The notes under the pieces are model-generated. The model saw nothing but the letters and a program-made list of their open reading frames with translations, had not been told where the DNA came from and did no database searches. Positions 50,980 to 62,043 of a stretch of DNA of 64,000 nucleotides are shown one piece after another; position 1 is the first letter of the stretch, and each line of letters begins with the position of its first letter. The translations under genes and the position numbers were made by a program. This DNA comes from Prunus persica (lineage: Eukaryota > Streptophyta > Magnoliopsida > Rosales > Rosaceae): the NCBI RefSeq assembly GCF_000346465.2, contig NC_034014.1, forward strand, positions 5,232,461 to 5,296,460, read 5' to 3'.

Positions 50980-51441
50980 TGCTGTTAAACGAACCTTAAA
51001 ATTAACTGAGTACACCCTACTACTAAACTATTTATTGAATTACTAATTTACCCTAATATAAAATGACCAAAAAGTTTATATTGAATTGTGAAACAAATAA
51101 AATTTTAATAAGTACACCTTACTCACTATATTCAACCTTTATCATACGTAGAAAAGTCTTCGTACTGCTTGGTACTCACGAATAACGCAGCGAGTGTTAG
51201 TTTAGTTTAGGATTGGTATTACGAAATTAAAGATTTTGATGAAACCCAAAATCTGAAAAGTGGGCACAAATTCATGTAAAAAGAGAAACCTGGTTTATGA
51301 TTGATATTAGAGTGTTGTACCATGACTGTTTTTGGTAGTTAAATAGCGTGCACTTAGTTAATTTTACATTTTGATTAAAATATTAGGGTTAACTTAGATT
51401 ATAGGGTGTACTCAGTTAATTTTAAGATTCATTTAACAGCA
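50980..51441. mobile_element. MITE with 41-bp terminal inverted repeats
   Basis: The left end starts TGCTGTTAAACGAACC and continues TTAAAATTAACTGAGTACAC. The right end in reverse starts TGCTGTTAAATGAATC and continues identically through CTGAGTACACCCTA. The element is about 462 bp without coding sequence. The target duplication is not obvious. Confidence 0.8.
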
Positions 51442-51764
51442 TTTAAAAAAAAAAAAAAATGGACAGCTCCTACTATAATATTTGTGTAAATCCATGTGGG
51501 CAAAGGTTTGATATCTTTAGACACTTAATGAACATTTGTGTAAATCCCCCTCCTCCAATCGCTCGTATTAAAAAAAATAGTATAATAAGAGTTATGAAGA
51601 AACAGTGCGAGGACGTGACACGTATACTCTCTTATGTTCATAAGTCTTGGACATTAGTCTCATTTACTTTATTAATTACTTGATTGTTTGATTGAGTTTG
51701 AATTTCCCACCATTTTGTTATTAACCAATCCTACCAAATTGAAATATTAGGCTACCACCTCAAC

Positions 51765-51851
51765 ATCATTTGTGAAACGAATGTTTTAATGTTTACAATC
51801 ATCATCATAAAGTGGTGCTGCTGCTGCTGCAGGGGGAGGAAAAGGAGGCAT
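51765..51851 (-). pseudogene. RING-H2 gene scrap, cluster copy 8
   Basis: From ATG 51851 the minus strand encodes MPPFPPPAAAAAPL, the cluster's proline-rich start. It then jumps within a few bases to a decayed GATTGTAAACAT ... CATTCGTTTCACAAATG, the equivalent of DNA for CKH-SFHK in the RING. The membrane segment and most of the RING are deleted. A small remnant of an eighth copy. Confidence 0.55.
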
Positions 51852-52080
51852 GATTGAGAATAATGAGAAAACAATAGTTGCCTGATTTATGTATGAAATC
51901 ACTTTTCGAACAAAAAAAGAAGAAAAAGAACCCTAATCACTAATTAATTAAGCAATAGGCCCAATTCCTATCTTATTAGGATAAATATTTGGCTTGTTCG
52001 AAACGACATCGTCTCGGACCTATATACGAAAGACGGTTTACCCAATTGAATTATATTTGTTGATAACTTGATATATTCAG
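51852..52080. promoter_or_regulatory. Upstream region of CXIP4
   Basis: Spacer ending at the CXIP4 leader, whose transcription start probably lies near 52080. No distinctive motif beyond AT-rich sequence. Confidence 0.3.
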
Positions 52081-52170
52081 TCGGGGTAACTTTCCCCAAT
52101 CAGAAAGTCCTTTCATTGACGCTTTTGCTCTTCGAGAAGCTCCGCTTCGCCTCCGATCAGGGTTTCACAG

Positions 52171-52595
52171 GTAAAGCTTCAATCTTTCCATGTCGAATTT
52201 CGCTCTCTTTCATTTCGTCTCTATCAATTGCAATATATAAAAAAGAACCCTTTAATTTGCATCCCACCACCGTACGGACAATTTTCGATTTTCTGTTTGA
52301 TTAATGCTCAATTTTTTTGAAGAGAAGTTATTCGGTTGTGCTTTCTTCTCATCGGAGTTCGTTTCTGTTGCATAAATTTCTGCACGCAATTTTGTAATTA
52401 GACAATTCAATAGGAGTTCAAGGAAACCCTAGAATTTAAATTTCAAAATTTTCGACTTATTAGGGTTCTTGTTTGATCGCGAATGAATTCGAAGAATTCT
52501 TAACTTTTGATTTCATTTAAATTCAAGTAGTTGTTGCGTTTTTCTTTTTTGTGGGTATAATTTCTGAGAATTCTGATTAGTTTGATTCTCTGTAG
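52171..52595 (+). other. Leader intron of CXIP4
   Basis: GGTTTCACAG/GTAAAGC at 52170/52171 and CTGTAG/GGTTTG at 52595/52596 give a 425-bp intron in the 5' untranslated region, 22 bp before the start codon. Leader introns with this layout often raise expression in plants. Confidence 0.7.
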
Positions 52596-52617
52596 GGTTT
52601 GATCTTCGAATTTCAAA

Positions 52618-53589
52618 ATGCCTGCCACAGCAGGAAGGGTTCGCATGCCCGCGAACAATCGGGTGCATAGTAGTGCTGCCCTTCAAACCCATGGTATATG
52701 GCAGAGTGCAATTGGGTATGACCCCTATGCACCCAACAAAGAGGACAACAAGACTTCTGCGCAACCCAATTTGTCGAACTCTGAACCAGACGCTGAGAAT
52801 GCGTATGCGAGCTTCCAGGGCCTCCTTGCACTTGCCCGTATAACTGGGTCCAATGCTGATGAGGCTCGTGGGGCTTGCAAGAGGTGTGGCCGTGTTGGGC
52901 ACCTCAACTTTCAATGCAGGAACTTTCTGAGTGTTAAGGAAGACAAGGATAAAGACCCAGACGCGATTCAGGCTGATGTTGCGTCTGAATTGGGTAAGTT
53001 GAAGAGGAAGCTGGGAAGGACAAATGGGAAAAACGTGGCTGAGAGTGAAGAGAGTGAGGATGAGGATGAAGACAGTGAGAGTTCAGATTCAGATTATGAT
53101 TCAGAGATTGAGAAGATTATTGCTCAAAGAAATGGGAAAAGGGCCGTTAGAAAGGATTCTAAAAAGAAGAATAAAGACTCAGATGGTGATGTGTCGGATA
53201 CGGATTCCGGGGAAAGGAAGAAGAGAGGAAGGTCGAAGAAGAGGAGTAGCAAGAGGAAATACAATGATGATTCAGATGATTCAGATGAATGTAGGAAGAA
53301 AAGAAGGAAGGAAAAGCGGAGGAAGAGGGATGAGTCCTCAGAGGAGGATGGTGAGCGCCGGCGGCGGCATAGGAAGAGTAGGAAGGAGAAGAGGAGGAGG
53401 AGAAGTCATCGGTATTCGGATGACTCTGAATCTGATTCGTCTGAAGATTCTCATTCTCGTAAACACCGCAGTCGGAGGAGCAGAAAGGCAGTCACACCAT
53501 CTGATTCTGATGATGATTCACGGGTAGGTAGGGGCAGGAAGCGATCTGAGAAGAAGAGCCGGAAGCGCCATCATGAGGATGATGAATAA
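52618..53589 (+). CDS. CXIP4: CAX-interacting protein 4 (zinc knuckle, SR-like tail)
   Basis: 323 residues, uninterrupted coding exon. The conserved N-terminus MPATAGRVRMPANNRVHSSA is followed by ALQTHGIWQSAIGYDPYAP. One zinc knuckle at 87-100 (CKRCGRVGHLNFQC, CX2CX4HX4C). From about residue 125 the protein is a highly charged low-complexity tail of Glu/Asp/Ser and Lys/Arg blocks (RRRRHRKSRKEKRRRRSH) with many SD/SE pairs, probable casein kinase sites and nuclear signals. The Arabidopsis protein was found as an activator of the CAX1 vacuolar H+/Ca2+ exchanger. The animal relative SREK1IP1 is splicing-related, so a nuclear RNA role is also plausible. Confidence 0.95.
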   Translation: MPATAGRVRMPANNRVHSSAALQTHGIWQSAIGYDPYAPNKEDNKTSAQPNLSNSEPDAENAYASFQGLLALARITGSNADEARGACKRCGRVGHLNFQCRNFLSVKEDKDKDPDAIQADVASELGKLKRKLGRTNGKNVAESEESEDEDEDSESSDSDYDSEIEKIIAQRNGKRAVRKDSKKKNKDSDGDVSDTDSGERKKRGRSKKRSSKRKYNDDSDDSDECRKKRRKEKRRKRDESSEEDGERRRRHRKSRKEKRRRRSHRYSDDSESDSSEDSHSRKHRSRRSRKAVTPSDSDDDSRVGRGRKRSEKKSRKRHHEDDE

Positions 53590-54695
53590 ATCGATCTAGG
53601 AATGGTCTCAAACTGTGTACCCCAGGAACCAGTTTGAATCTATGTAGTTTGCAACAATATGCTATTGCAACCTTTGTATTGATTCTGTTCATTTGCTTGG
53701 ACATGCTTCTGTTGTATTTGGCTGTTTTGCTTTCTGAGATGAAACTATCACTTTGCTTATCGGAAGTTTGAACGTTTCTGGTATTAGTTCATTCGATCTT
53801 GTGCCATTTTCTTGCGTGAACATTTATTTCATCCTACTCTTTGAATGATATTTACAGAGCATATTGTGCTATATGTATATAAGATCGTATATTTCGCCCT
53901 AGATTTGTTTTCTGCAAGCTTTTGAATATATCACAATTGTTGCTAATTAGTATAGCATGCAGGAGTATTGTAATTAGTTTTGTTCTGTTGATTTCCTCGA
54001 AGCTTTGGTTAGATTTGGTTGTTTTGCACGAATAAAATTGTTACTAATCATCTACTAGGAAACTTAATAGCTCTTTTGATTTTCAGTTTCTGATGTCACT
54101 TGTGTTGTAGCTTTCTTGCTTGTGGTGATTTCTGGTGTCACGAATGCTTTGCTGCAAATGTTTTATGTAGAATTGGTCTTCCATTGGCATTTTTGTTGGC
54201 TCTAATGACTAATGCGGTGTTAAAGTGAATACAAGCAAACATTTTGTGGGTTTCATCTCCTGGTGCGTATTCTTGTGGATTTTCATAATTACTTCATACT
54301 CGAGTAGAAGCTTTAGTTTAATGGAATGGACTTATGCTTCACAAGTGGCCAAGTTTTTGTTTGAAGGGCCAAAACTAAGCGAAGGTTCCCACTCTGTCAC
54401 AACAAATATAAGGACAAAGCAATTTATTCATCACATTAAGGAAGTCATGGATTGCTACATTGCTTGGATTAGTAACAGTAAAAATTCTTATCTGACAGCA
54501 ACTTAAGATCCCATGTATCTACAGAATACAATTTGCTGTTTTCTCTTGACAAGAAAAGTGAAATCGTGAAAAATGGGTACAACCACTATTTGCCCCTTTT
54601 TTTTTCCCAAATAAGAAAAGGGGGGAGATTCTCCAAGAAAAACAAAGAAAGGAAAGGCCAAGATGGCGTGATCGCACCCTCTGGTGATTTGATGA
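53590..54695. other. Gene-free stretch between CXIP4 and TIM9
   Basis: 3' flanks of two converging genes. A 93-codon open frame at 54225-54506 has no motif and is not called. Confidence 0.5.
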
Positions 54696-56302
54696 CTAAT
54701 CTTGTGTTGCAGCTCCCTGGTTGAGCTCTGCAAACCTCATGCCAACACGCATTGAATGCTTTAGGAACTTCTCAGCACATCGCCTGACACAGGTTTCCTC
54801 TTGCTTCTGCAACGATTTGTGCTTGAAGGTATCGACGCAATCAGTGAAGCATCTCTCGACAAGTGAGTTATACATCCTCAAACTGCAAGGAAATTCATAC
54901 TGTTAGCAGATTTGTTCCATCCTTCAGCATGGAAATGGCATCAGACAAAGCCTATCAAATTTACCTCCACCAATTCATCCTACACAGAACTAGGCAAAGA
55001 ACTAGTTCAAAGCTATGATAACAGTTCTTTTACATGCAAATAAGCATCCAACTTAGAAGCCAGGTACTAAGAATACCTGAACTTTAGTCTTGGTTACTAA
55101 ATACTAATGACTCTGATGTTCACCCATTTCCATGCATGTTCTCTTAAGCACTTTGCCTAAAATTTGAACTTTTGGGATATTAACATTGCCTTCTGTACAT
55201 GGTTGGATTAGCATTTCAAAATGGCGAAAACAAGTAAATGTAATACAAAATGGGGCAACACTGTTCTCTTATGGATGATGAACCTGAACATGACAAAGTC
55301 TGCAGGAATCATGAAATTTGTACTAGAAATGTCTACATGAAAAACACAATTAAAGGTAAAAGATCATTCTTCTTCCTAGTAACACAAATGCTTGAAAGAA
55401 ACAAATTCAGGTCATCAAACAGTATCTCATATATTCTTTATCGCTTTATTTGTTACTTGGGTAAAATTCATAAACTAAGGAATAAACAACATTTGCACTA
55501 ACACATAACTAGTGTAGTTCCCAAAACGTCCAGAAGCAACACAAATGTTGCCATGGTTTTAAGGAGAACTTTTATATGGCTTCACAAAAAAAGAGTTCTC
55601 ACAAAATTAAACCATGTGACCTAAATAAAAGAGGAATTGTGAAGCAACAAATCTCAGTCAATCAAATGACTCGGATCTTCCATGCTCTTAGCAAAATTAC
55701 TAAATCTTCAGAGGCTTAGAGAAAAAGTTTTTACCCTTTGATTCCGAATTCATCAAAGACACAACGCGATAATAAACAAACATTTGAGTAGCAATTCAAC
55801 TGGAAATAAAAGCACAATACATTGCGCTACAGAGAACAGATTGAAGCAGACCAAAAGATCAAAACATTCCCCCACTACAAAATACATTAGAAATGCAAGA
55901 ACAAATTAAATCATGCAATACCCAAAATTCTATTTTAGAATCACAAGCTTCTATCTTTACATTAACATAACCGTTCTCAAATCAAATAACAGAGACTCAA
56001 TGCGGCAAAGACCAAAATTCTCTCTTTCCTCAAGTGAAAGATTACAAATTTACAATTTTGGATGAGCAGAACCAAATTTCGAGTTTTTTTTTTTTTTTTT
56101 TCATATTATCAAGCAGAAATTCAGAATTTGAGAACCCACAAGACATATGAGGAAATGTAGAAACTCGAAGGGAAAAATTGGGAAATTAATTAGATAAAAA
56201 TAAAAACCTGTCGCGGATCTGGAGCTGATCGATCATAGTGGCCATTCTGAGCTTGTCTTCCTCTGGAAGGGAATCCAGATCTCCTATCATGCTCTTGTCC
56301 AT
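54696..56302 (-). CDS. TIM9: Mitochondrial import inner membrane translocase subunit TIM9
   Basis: Two exons (56302-56208, 54882-54696) separated by a 1.3-kb intron, 93 residues. Starts [20 protein letters not shown] and continues [20 protein letters not shown]. The small-Tim signature is two CX3C pairs, C43-C47 (CFTDC) and C63-C67 (CVRRC). They form two disulfides in the intermembrane space. The end [17 protein letters not shown] is typical of TIM9. TIM9 assembles with TIM10 into a hexameric chaperone that escorts carrier proteins to TIM22. An upstream AAAACCCTAG telo-box-like word lies at about 56425. Confidence 0.97.
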
Positions 56303-56609
56303 ACTTGGATTTATCAACTATTTCAGGATTTTTGCTAAATTAGTTACTCTCTCTGGAAAATCACAAAGTTGGGGTTTATGGACCAAGATCGTGTAGCAGA
56401 TCGCTTCCCCTTTATACCGAGTTAAAACCCTAGATTTCGAGGAGGCGGATATCATCATATGCTTGTAACGGCGCCGTTTGTTAGCTCTGTCCTCTGAGTC
56501 GTATTAAGATGATAGTGGCCGTTGGATTTGAGCATGCTATGAAAATTCAGAAATTGGCTTTAGGCAACTTTCTTTTTCTTTTTAAAAAGAACTAATATGA
56601 AATAATAGT
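56303..56609. promoter_or_regulatory. TIM9 promoter region
   Basis: Contains AAACCCTAG near 56426 (telo-box-like) and GGCGCCG near 56471. It is GC-richer than flanking spacer and ends at a probable SINE. Confidence 0.4.
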
Positions 56610-56722
56610 CTTTTTCTTTTTTAACAAGAAAACAGTACAACTACACTAATATAATTGGAGGAGAATTCGAACTTGGGTGGAAGAGCACACTATTATTGCT
56701 AACTAAACAAACCTATAGATTT
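56610..56722 (-). mobile_element. Probable tRNA-derived SINE
   Basis: On minus: TTTGTTTAGTTAGCAA (A-box position), then CCAAGTTCGAATTCTCC (B box), and a 3' part GTGTAGTTGTACTG ending in A-rich sequence. Flanking TCTTTTT-type words may be the target duplication but are low-complexity, so ends are approximate. Confidence 0.6.
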
Positions 56723-56869
56723 ATCTTTTTTCTAACTAAGCATTTGTATTTTGTGGGATTTCATTTGCTACTTTGCTTTTTTCCTTTGCCCTTTTCTTTA
56801 CTAGCTAAATGAAGAAAACAAAAAAGGTCTTTATTTTGTGGGTTTACATCATAATTGAAAAGTACAACA

Positions 56870-57123
56870 TAAAGGCTTTTTAGTTTAGGTGTAAATATCG
56901 AAATGGTCTCTATATTTTACTTTATTGGTCAATTTAGTCCCTGCATTATTAATTTGGCCAATTTAATCCCTGTGTTTGTATATGTTAACAAATTTAATCA
57001 TTTTCGTCATAGATTGACTAACATATACAAATACAATGACCAGATTGGCCAAATTAATAACACAGTGACTAAACTAGCCGATAGGATAAAACTCATGAAC
57101 CATTTTAACATTTAAGCCTTTAT
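56870..57123. mobile_element. Foldback MITE
   Basis: Left and right halves are inverted copies. TTAGTCCCTGCATTATTAAT and TTTGGCCAATTTAATCCCTG on the left match the reverse of CCAGATTGGCCAAATTAAT and AACACAGTGACTAAACT on the right. TGTTTGTATATGTTA is mirrored by TAACATATACAAATACA. Outer ends share AAAGGCTT and AAATGGT. It can fold into one long hairpin. Confidence 0.8.
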
Positions 57124-57490
57124 TTAATATATATATATATCCTGGTTTTAACCAAACAAGATGTGGATTGGACTGAAATGGTTAGAATATTGTTTTGGAT
57201 TGCAGGCAGTATGAGATTGGAGTAAGTCAGTTGTTATGGTTTAGTTTATAAAATTTAGTCTCATGTTTGTATTAGATCATTGCTTCTTATAAACTTTATT
57301 TTTTTTATTTACATCAATTTATTTGAAGCTATTGTTCAATTTAATTGTATTAGAAATGGTATTGGTAGCTTGCATATGAAGTTAGTGCTACAGAGTTCTT
57401 AACTTATAGGCCAGTTTGTTAAGAACTAGTTAAGGATTTGGATTTGCACTACAATCCCGTTTTTAAATGAAGGAGCCTTGACCCTTTTTT
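57124..57490. other. Gene-free AT-rich spacer
   Basis: Nothing supportable seen. Confidence 0.5.
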
Positions 57491-57491
57491 A

Positions 57492-57930
57492 TTGTGTTCA
57501 GAACCTCTTAAGAAGTTGTCTGGTCCTCAATTTGGTGGGGTAACACCAACTGGCCGCCATAACTCTGGACCTCTTCCTCCTATTCTCCGTGCAACAGGTC
57601 TCATTACATCTAGACCCATTTCTTCTGGCCCAGTAAATGCTTTTGAGGCTCCTCGTAAGGTATATGGTCTTTTGGAGTTAATCGGATCAATGAAAGTACA
57701 AGGTTCCTCCATTGTTCACAATCATGCCATTACTACTCTTTAGCCAAGACGACAAGTTTTCGTTTAGGAAGAGCTTCCCAAAGCTAATATTATGGTCTTT
57801 GATTCTACTTTTCGTGATGGGGTTCATAGCTGGTGGTTTTATTCTAAGTGCAGTCCACAATGCATATCGCCTCATTGTAGTTGTGATCCTTTTTGGTGCA
57901 GTTGCTACATTATTCATATGGAATACTTGT
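57492..57930 (+). pseudogene. Truncated pseudogene of an At1g16860-like membrane protein
   Basis: The translation follows the plant family of uncharacterised membrane proteins typified by At1g16860: SGPLPPILRATGLITSRPIS, SGPVNAFEAPRKVYG, SMKVQGSSIVHNHAITTL. A frameshift near 57740 then moves the sequence to the next frame: SQDDKFSFRKSFPKLILWS, LLFVMGFIAGGFILSAVHN, VVVILFGAVATLFIWNTC. The two hydrophobic blocks are membrane spans. The N-terminus and everything after WNTC are missing; the break is exactly where an LTR-like sequence begins (TGTTAGAAATATGCC). No intron interrupts the fragment. Confidence 0.8.
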
Positions 57931-58450
57931 TAGAAATATGCCTTGAAAGTCAATCATTAAATGAAATCGTTCATGAAAACTTCAATTAAACCAATTATTT
58001 AGGTTTATACAAAAGGGAAATTATGTCAACAGAGGTGACGGTCCATGCATGACCATTGACCTATTTGACAAGTTCATGGATTTATGAGATAAAGAAATTG
58101 ATCTAATGAGGTTAGATGCAAAGGGACCTTTCCCTATATCTCAAACCAAAAATGTTCCGGTCATAAGATCGTTTAATTGGGCATTGACAAACCACAAAGT
58201 TGGTACGCACTCTATCTACTCAAACGTGAGGATGACTAGTCACGATTCATTCGTGGGAGGACATTGAGATAAGTGCATAGGTGCTTGGTAGGGAGTGAGT
58301 TCATTGAACGCGATCAAAATAAGGAAACTTGTATGAAAGTTCAACTTGTATGTCAAACAAGATTTATTCGGTTGCAATGACGCAAGGTTAATCCTTAGAC
58401 ATGATGCACCATGGTTGTCTTATGGATGAATAGTCAATCTCTAATTAATT
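57926..58450 (+). mobile_element. LTR fragment of the same family as 27505-29019
   Basis: Begins TGTTAGAAATATGCCTTGA and shares an ordered series of blocks with 27505-27990 (TTCATGGATT, AATTGATCTAATGAGGTTAG-like, GAGGATGACT, GATAAGTG, TTCATTGAA, GATGCACCA). It stops being alignable near 58450, so it is a 5' part only. It terminates the At1g16860-like pseudogene. Confidence 0.65.
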
Positions 58451-59379
58451 CTTAGACTTGAGACCCATTCCTCCCCCCCTCCCCCATATTTCTTCTCCCT
58501 TACCCCTATGACCACCACCGCAAGCCGCCCTCCCTTTTCTCCCTCTCTATCCCCCTATCCTTCTCTCCCATTTGAGCTCCCCACTCATCTCCGTATTTTT
58601 GATTACAACAAAAGGGAAAGAGGTGAAGTGGGTGGGCCCTTTGTTTATTAAAATGATTTATTTATTTATTTAATATTTTACTAACCTCTTTGCTTTTTTT
58701 TAAAAAAAAAAAATTTATTTTAGAATTAAAAAAGATAATGGGTAGTTGTGTTCTATAAAAATAGGATCCATTATCTAATTTTTCTTTTAATTTTAATTTT
58801 TTAAATATGAAAAAGGTGTGAATTTACTATATTATCCTCATTTAATTAATAATTTCAATTCTTAATATTTGCAGTAACCAATGGTATTTTGAATGTTTTA
58901 CCATTTTCTGCCTTTTGCTATATATATATATATTATTTTAATATATAAAATGGCCAATTTACCTTCATATGTAACAGCAAATTAGATGAATGTTGAGATT
59001 AAGACAATAGGAGGGAATTGACAATAAAAATTAATTTGCGTACTTAATTTTCCAAAAAAAAAAAAAGAAAAAGGTTGAGAGTATAAATTAAAAGTAACAT
59101 ACAAGTTCATGGGGTAAATTAAAAGTAACATACAATTAACCCAAAAAGAAAGTTTAAGAAGTTGACTGAGTTTGGTGCTCAATTCCCACACATCACAGAC
59201 CCTTGATTACAGAGCCCACCACACAACACTGTAACAGTAGATCCAATTGATGCCCAAAATTAGGAGATTCAGGCAAAATAAAAACCCAACAAACCTTCAT
59301 AATTCCAATCCTATAATCTCTGTCATTTCCATCCAAATATCTCTCTCAGTCAGAGAAACCTGAGAGACTCAGCCAACTC
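58451..59379. other. Gene-free spacer and promoter of the kelch gene
   Basis: A C-rich run at 58468-58500, then AT-rich sequence with (TTTA) and (TA) tracts, and the kelch leader with CTCTCTCAGTCAGAG near 59340. No gene seen. Confidence 0.45.
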
Positions 59380-61076
59380 ATGATGTGGTGGTACCTTAGC
59401 AGAACACCTTCTTCAGCTTCAAATGCCAAACCCAGTGATCAATATTCCACCATTACTTTACACAATTCCATCTTCCCAGTTTCTGATTCTGGCCTTTTCA
59501 ATGATATTTGCATTGTTGAAATCCCAAACAAACCCCTCATTGATCACAACAAAGACAACAACAAAAGCAGCAGCAAACAAGTAGAGACCTTTCCATGTTC
59601 ATCATGGGAATGGTTTGCCTATCAATTCTCTCCAACCCAATTCCATTCTGTGGTTGTCCCTCGGGTTCTGTCGCCGGTGTTCAGAATCCAAGTTATTGGG
59701 GTCCTGCCTGAACATTTCTTGTGTGCCAAGCTGGTGCAGAGTCCTCATCAGCCTCATGCCACCCTGTGTACCTATTCATGCAGTGAAAATTCGCTTCATG
59801 ATGTGCCTAAAATGAATTGTGAGGATCGGAACCCGTTCGGTGCTGCCTGTGCCCTTCGTGATGACTGGCTTTATGTTGCAGGAGGCTATAAGGGCAAATC
59901 TTCCAGTAAGTACTGCTATAATGTTCATCCAGTTTCCTTCTTTTGTGTATGCCTTGGTCTTGGAAAATATATTAAAATTAGGTTCACGCTCAAATATAAC
60001 CAATTACCCAATTAGGTTTGCTGATTGGGTACTCAAGCAAACAATTTTCAATTTTAATTTTTAGCCATGGATCACACTAAGAATAAGTAGGTATATCTGC
60101 CACATTGATAAAGCTTTTGTAGATGACTGTATACTGAGTTTTTTTAGATGGATTCAAGTGCTTTTGTAACAGATATTTGCAGAAATTTCAGACACAATTT
60201 CATATAAATTGGTAACAATCTCCTAACATGGATGCTGATCAACCACTTATGTTTGAGCCCCTTTGGACCACATTTGATGTGTAGTAAGGAGCCACCAGTG
60301 AAAATTAGATGACCAAAGACTTCGATTTTGATAAACTGGTCTTTGAGGCTAATAAAAATCATAATCATATTTCTCTGATCATACTTAGATTCTCTCCCAA
60401 CCACACCACTTACCGTGTGGAACTTGATGTGTGATATGCAGATATTGATCCTTCATCTTACTTGAATTCGGTTGAACGATTGAACCTGAAGACATGGGAA
60501 TGGCAATCACTGCAAAACATGCAAGAACCGCGAGCATTTGCAGACGGCTTTACTCACAAGGGCAGGTTTTTCGTGGTCGGTGGTAGCGCAACTCTCAAGC
60601 ACTCGGCTGAAATCTACAACCCCAGCACCAACTCCTGGGTGTGCTTAAAGTCATTTGTGCCCAAGGAGGCAGATGGGTTCACTGCAGCATCACTCAACGG
60701 GCGCTTAATGTTACTTACTTGGTCAGATCAGTTAGGTGTGAAGCTGTGGCTTTGGACTGTATTGGTTAATCCAAATTTGATATGCAGGTGCAGATTGATC
60801 AGTTTCTTTCCAAACCAAATTGTTGAGAGGCCAAGACTAAAATCACATGGAGCAAAAATGGTTCAAGTTGGGGGAAAGGAGGTGTGGGTTTTGGTGGGAG
60901 AGAGTGATAGATTTTGCCTGCAGGTTGATGGATCAAATGCCTTGCCAGTTTTCCCAGCACCAATGTTTAGGCCTGGTGATGGGCATGAAGCTGTGCAAAA
61001 GGGTCATATCTATGCCTTTTCTTTCACGGATGGAGTTGGATTAAGTTGGAGAAAAATCCCTGTTTACTCAATTTGA
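59380..61076 (+). CDS. Kelch-repeat protein without a visible F-box
   Basis: Two exons (59380-59905, 60442-61076) join in phase to 386 residues. Kelch motifs: NPFGAACALRDDWLYVAGGY near the end of exon 1; in exon 2 SVERLNLKTWEWQSL, EPRAFADGFTHKGRFFVVGG, then AEIYNPSTNSW and ADGFTAASLNGRLMLL. These fit a partial beta-propeller. The first 60 residues are Ser/Asn-rich and the expected plant F-box (LPxDxxxxCLxR-type) is not there. It may be a kelch-only protein related to plant F-box/kelch proteins. The donor site CCA/GTAAGT and acceptor ATGCAG/ATATTG are clear. No transit or membrane signal is obvious. The function is unknown; a scaffold or substrate-adaptor role is a guess. Confidence 0.82.
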
Positions 61077-61950
61077 GTTCTATTAGTTTTTCTGGTATTC
61101 ATTTTCCCCCCAAGTAGATTGTAGAACAATGACTCTATTGCATATTTTCTGCTAATGCATGCAAAACAGAGTTATGCTACAAGGACACAAACTTTGCTGT
61201 CTGTAAGTTAAGCCAAACTGCATAACTTTCATCTTTGTCATTCTTGTCCTGTGTTTCCTTCTTTATTAAACAGTTCAGTGCAATAAAATCCCCCTACCTC
61301 TTCTTGCATTTTAGGATTCAAATCAGATGATCCTATTTCTCAATCTTTCTGACTTGCTACTACGACAACCAAGGTCGAAAGAGATTTAGAAAAATCAGTT
61401 ATTCACAACCGTTGATGAAGGACTCCTCGAAAAGTTAAGGATTGGTAATCCTTCTTTAGCAACATTGTAATCATATCCAATTCTAATAATAATACAAGTT
61501 GGGTTACGATCTATACCAATGGAAAATTCTGAATCAAAACATTGAAATGAGCAAGTGATGGACAAGCAATTAAAAGTTCAAGCCTTAACCATCTCAATAA
61601 GTTAAGATCTCATATGGAGTAACTAATGGACTAAAAGCACATGAATTTTTTTTCTTCTTTGGTTTGGGGATTGAGACTTGCTACTATAGCTAGATAACAA
61701 AGTCCTAACCAAAGCTTGTACCTTTGCCCAAAAAATTAAAGAAAAATTGATGGCAAGATTAAAAAATTTGGCTTGCAATGACATTTCGAATATTGACACA
61801 TTCACATGCACTTGATCCACAGGCACCGCCCATTGAGGTTGGATGGAGCTTCCGATGGCATTTTGGTAAAACTGCCCATTACTGAAAAAGATCATAAATA
61901 CAAAGACCAATCTCATCCCAAATTGTCACCTAGTGTTACAGTCACGCATA
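61077..61950. other. Gene-free spacer and OEP16 promoter region
   Basis: Kelch 3' flank and OEP16 upstream sequence. A minus-strand open frame at 61623-61916 has no motif and is not called. Confidence 0.45.
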
Positions 61951-61958
61951 CGTACAAA

Positions 61959-62008
61959 CAGAGAGAGAGAGAGAGAGAGATTGAGAAAGAGAGAGAGAGA
62001 GAGAGTGT
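61959..62008 (+). repeat. (GA)n tract in the OEP16 leader
   Basis: Imperfect GA dinucleotide repeat followed by (GAA)n at 62028-62043, directly before the start codon at 62044. Confidence 0.9.
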
Positions 62009-62043
62009 GAGTGTGTAGGTGGTGAAAGAAGAAGAAGAAGAAG

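Noticed and set aside
52513..52914. Minus-strand 133-codon frame over CXIP4
   Set aside because: Shadow of the conserved CXIP4 N-terminus and zinc knuckle on plus.
54225..54506. 93-codon plus frame between CXIP4 and TIM9
   Set aside because: Hydrophobic start but no domain, no splice context and AT-rich composition like spacer.
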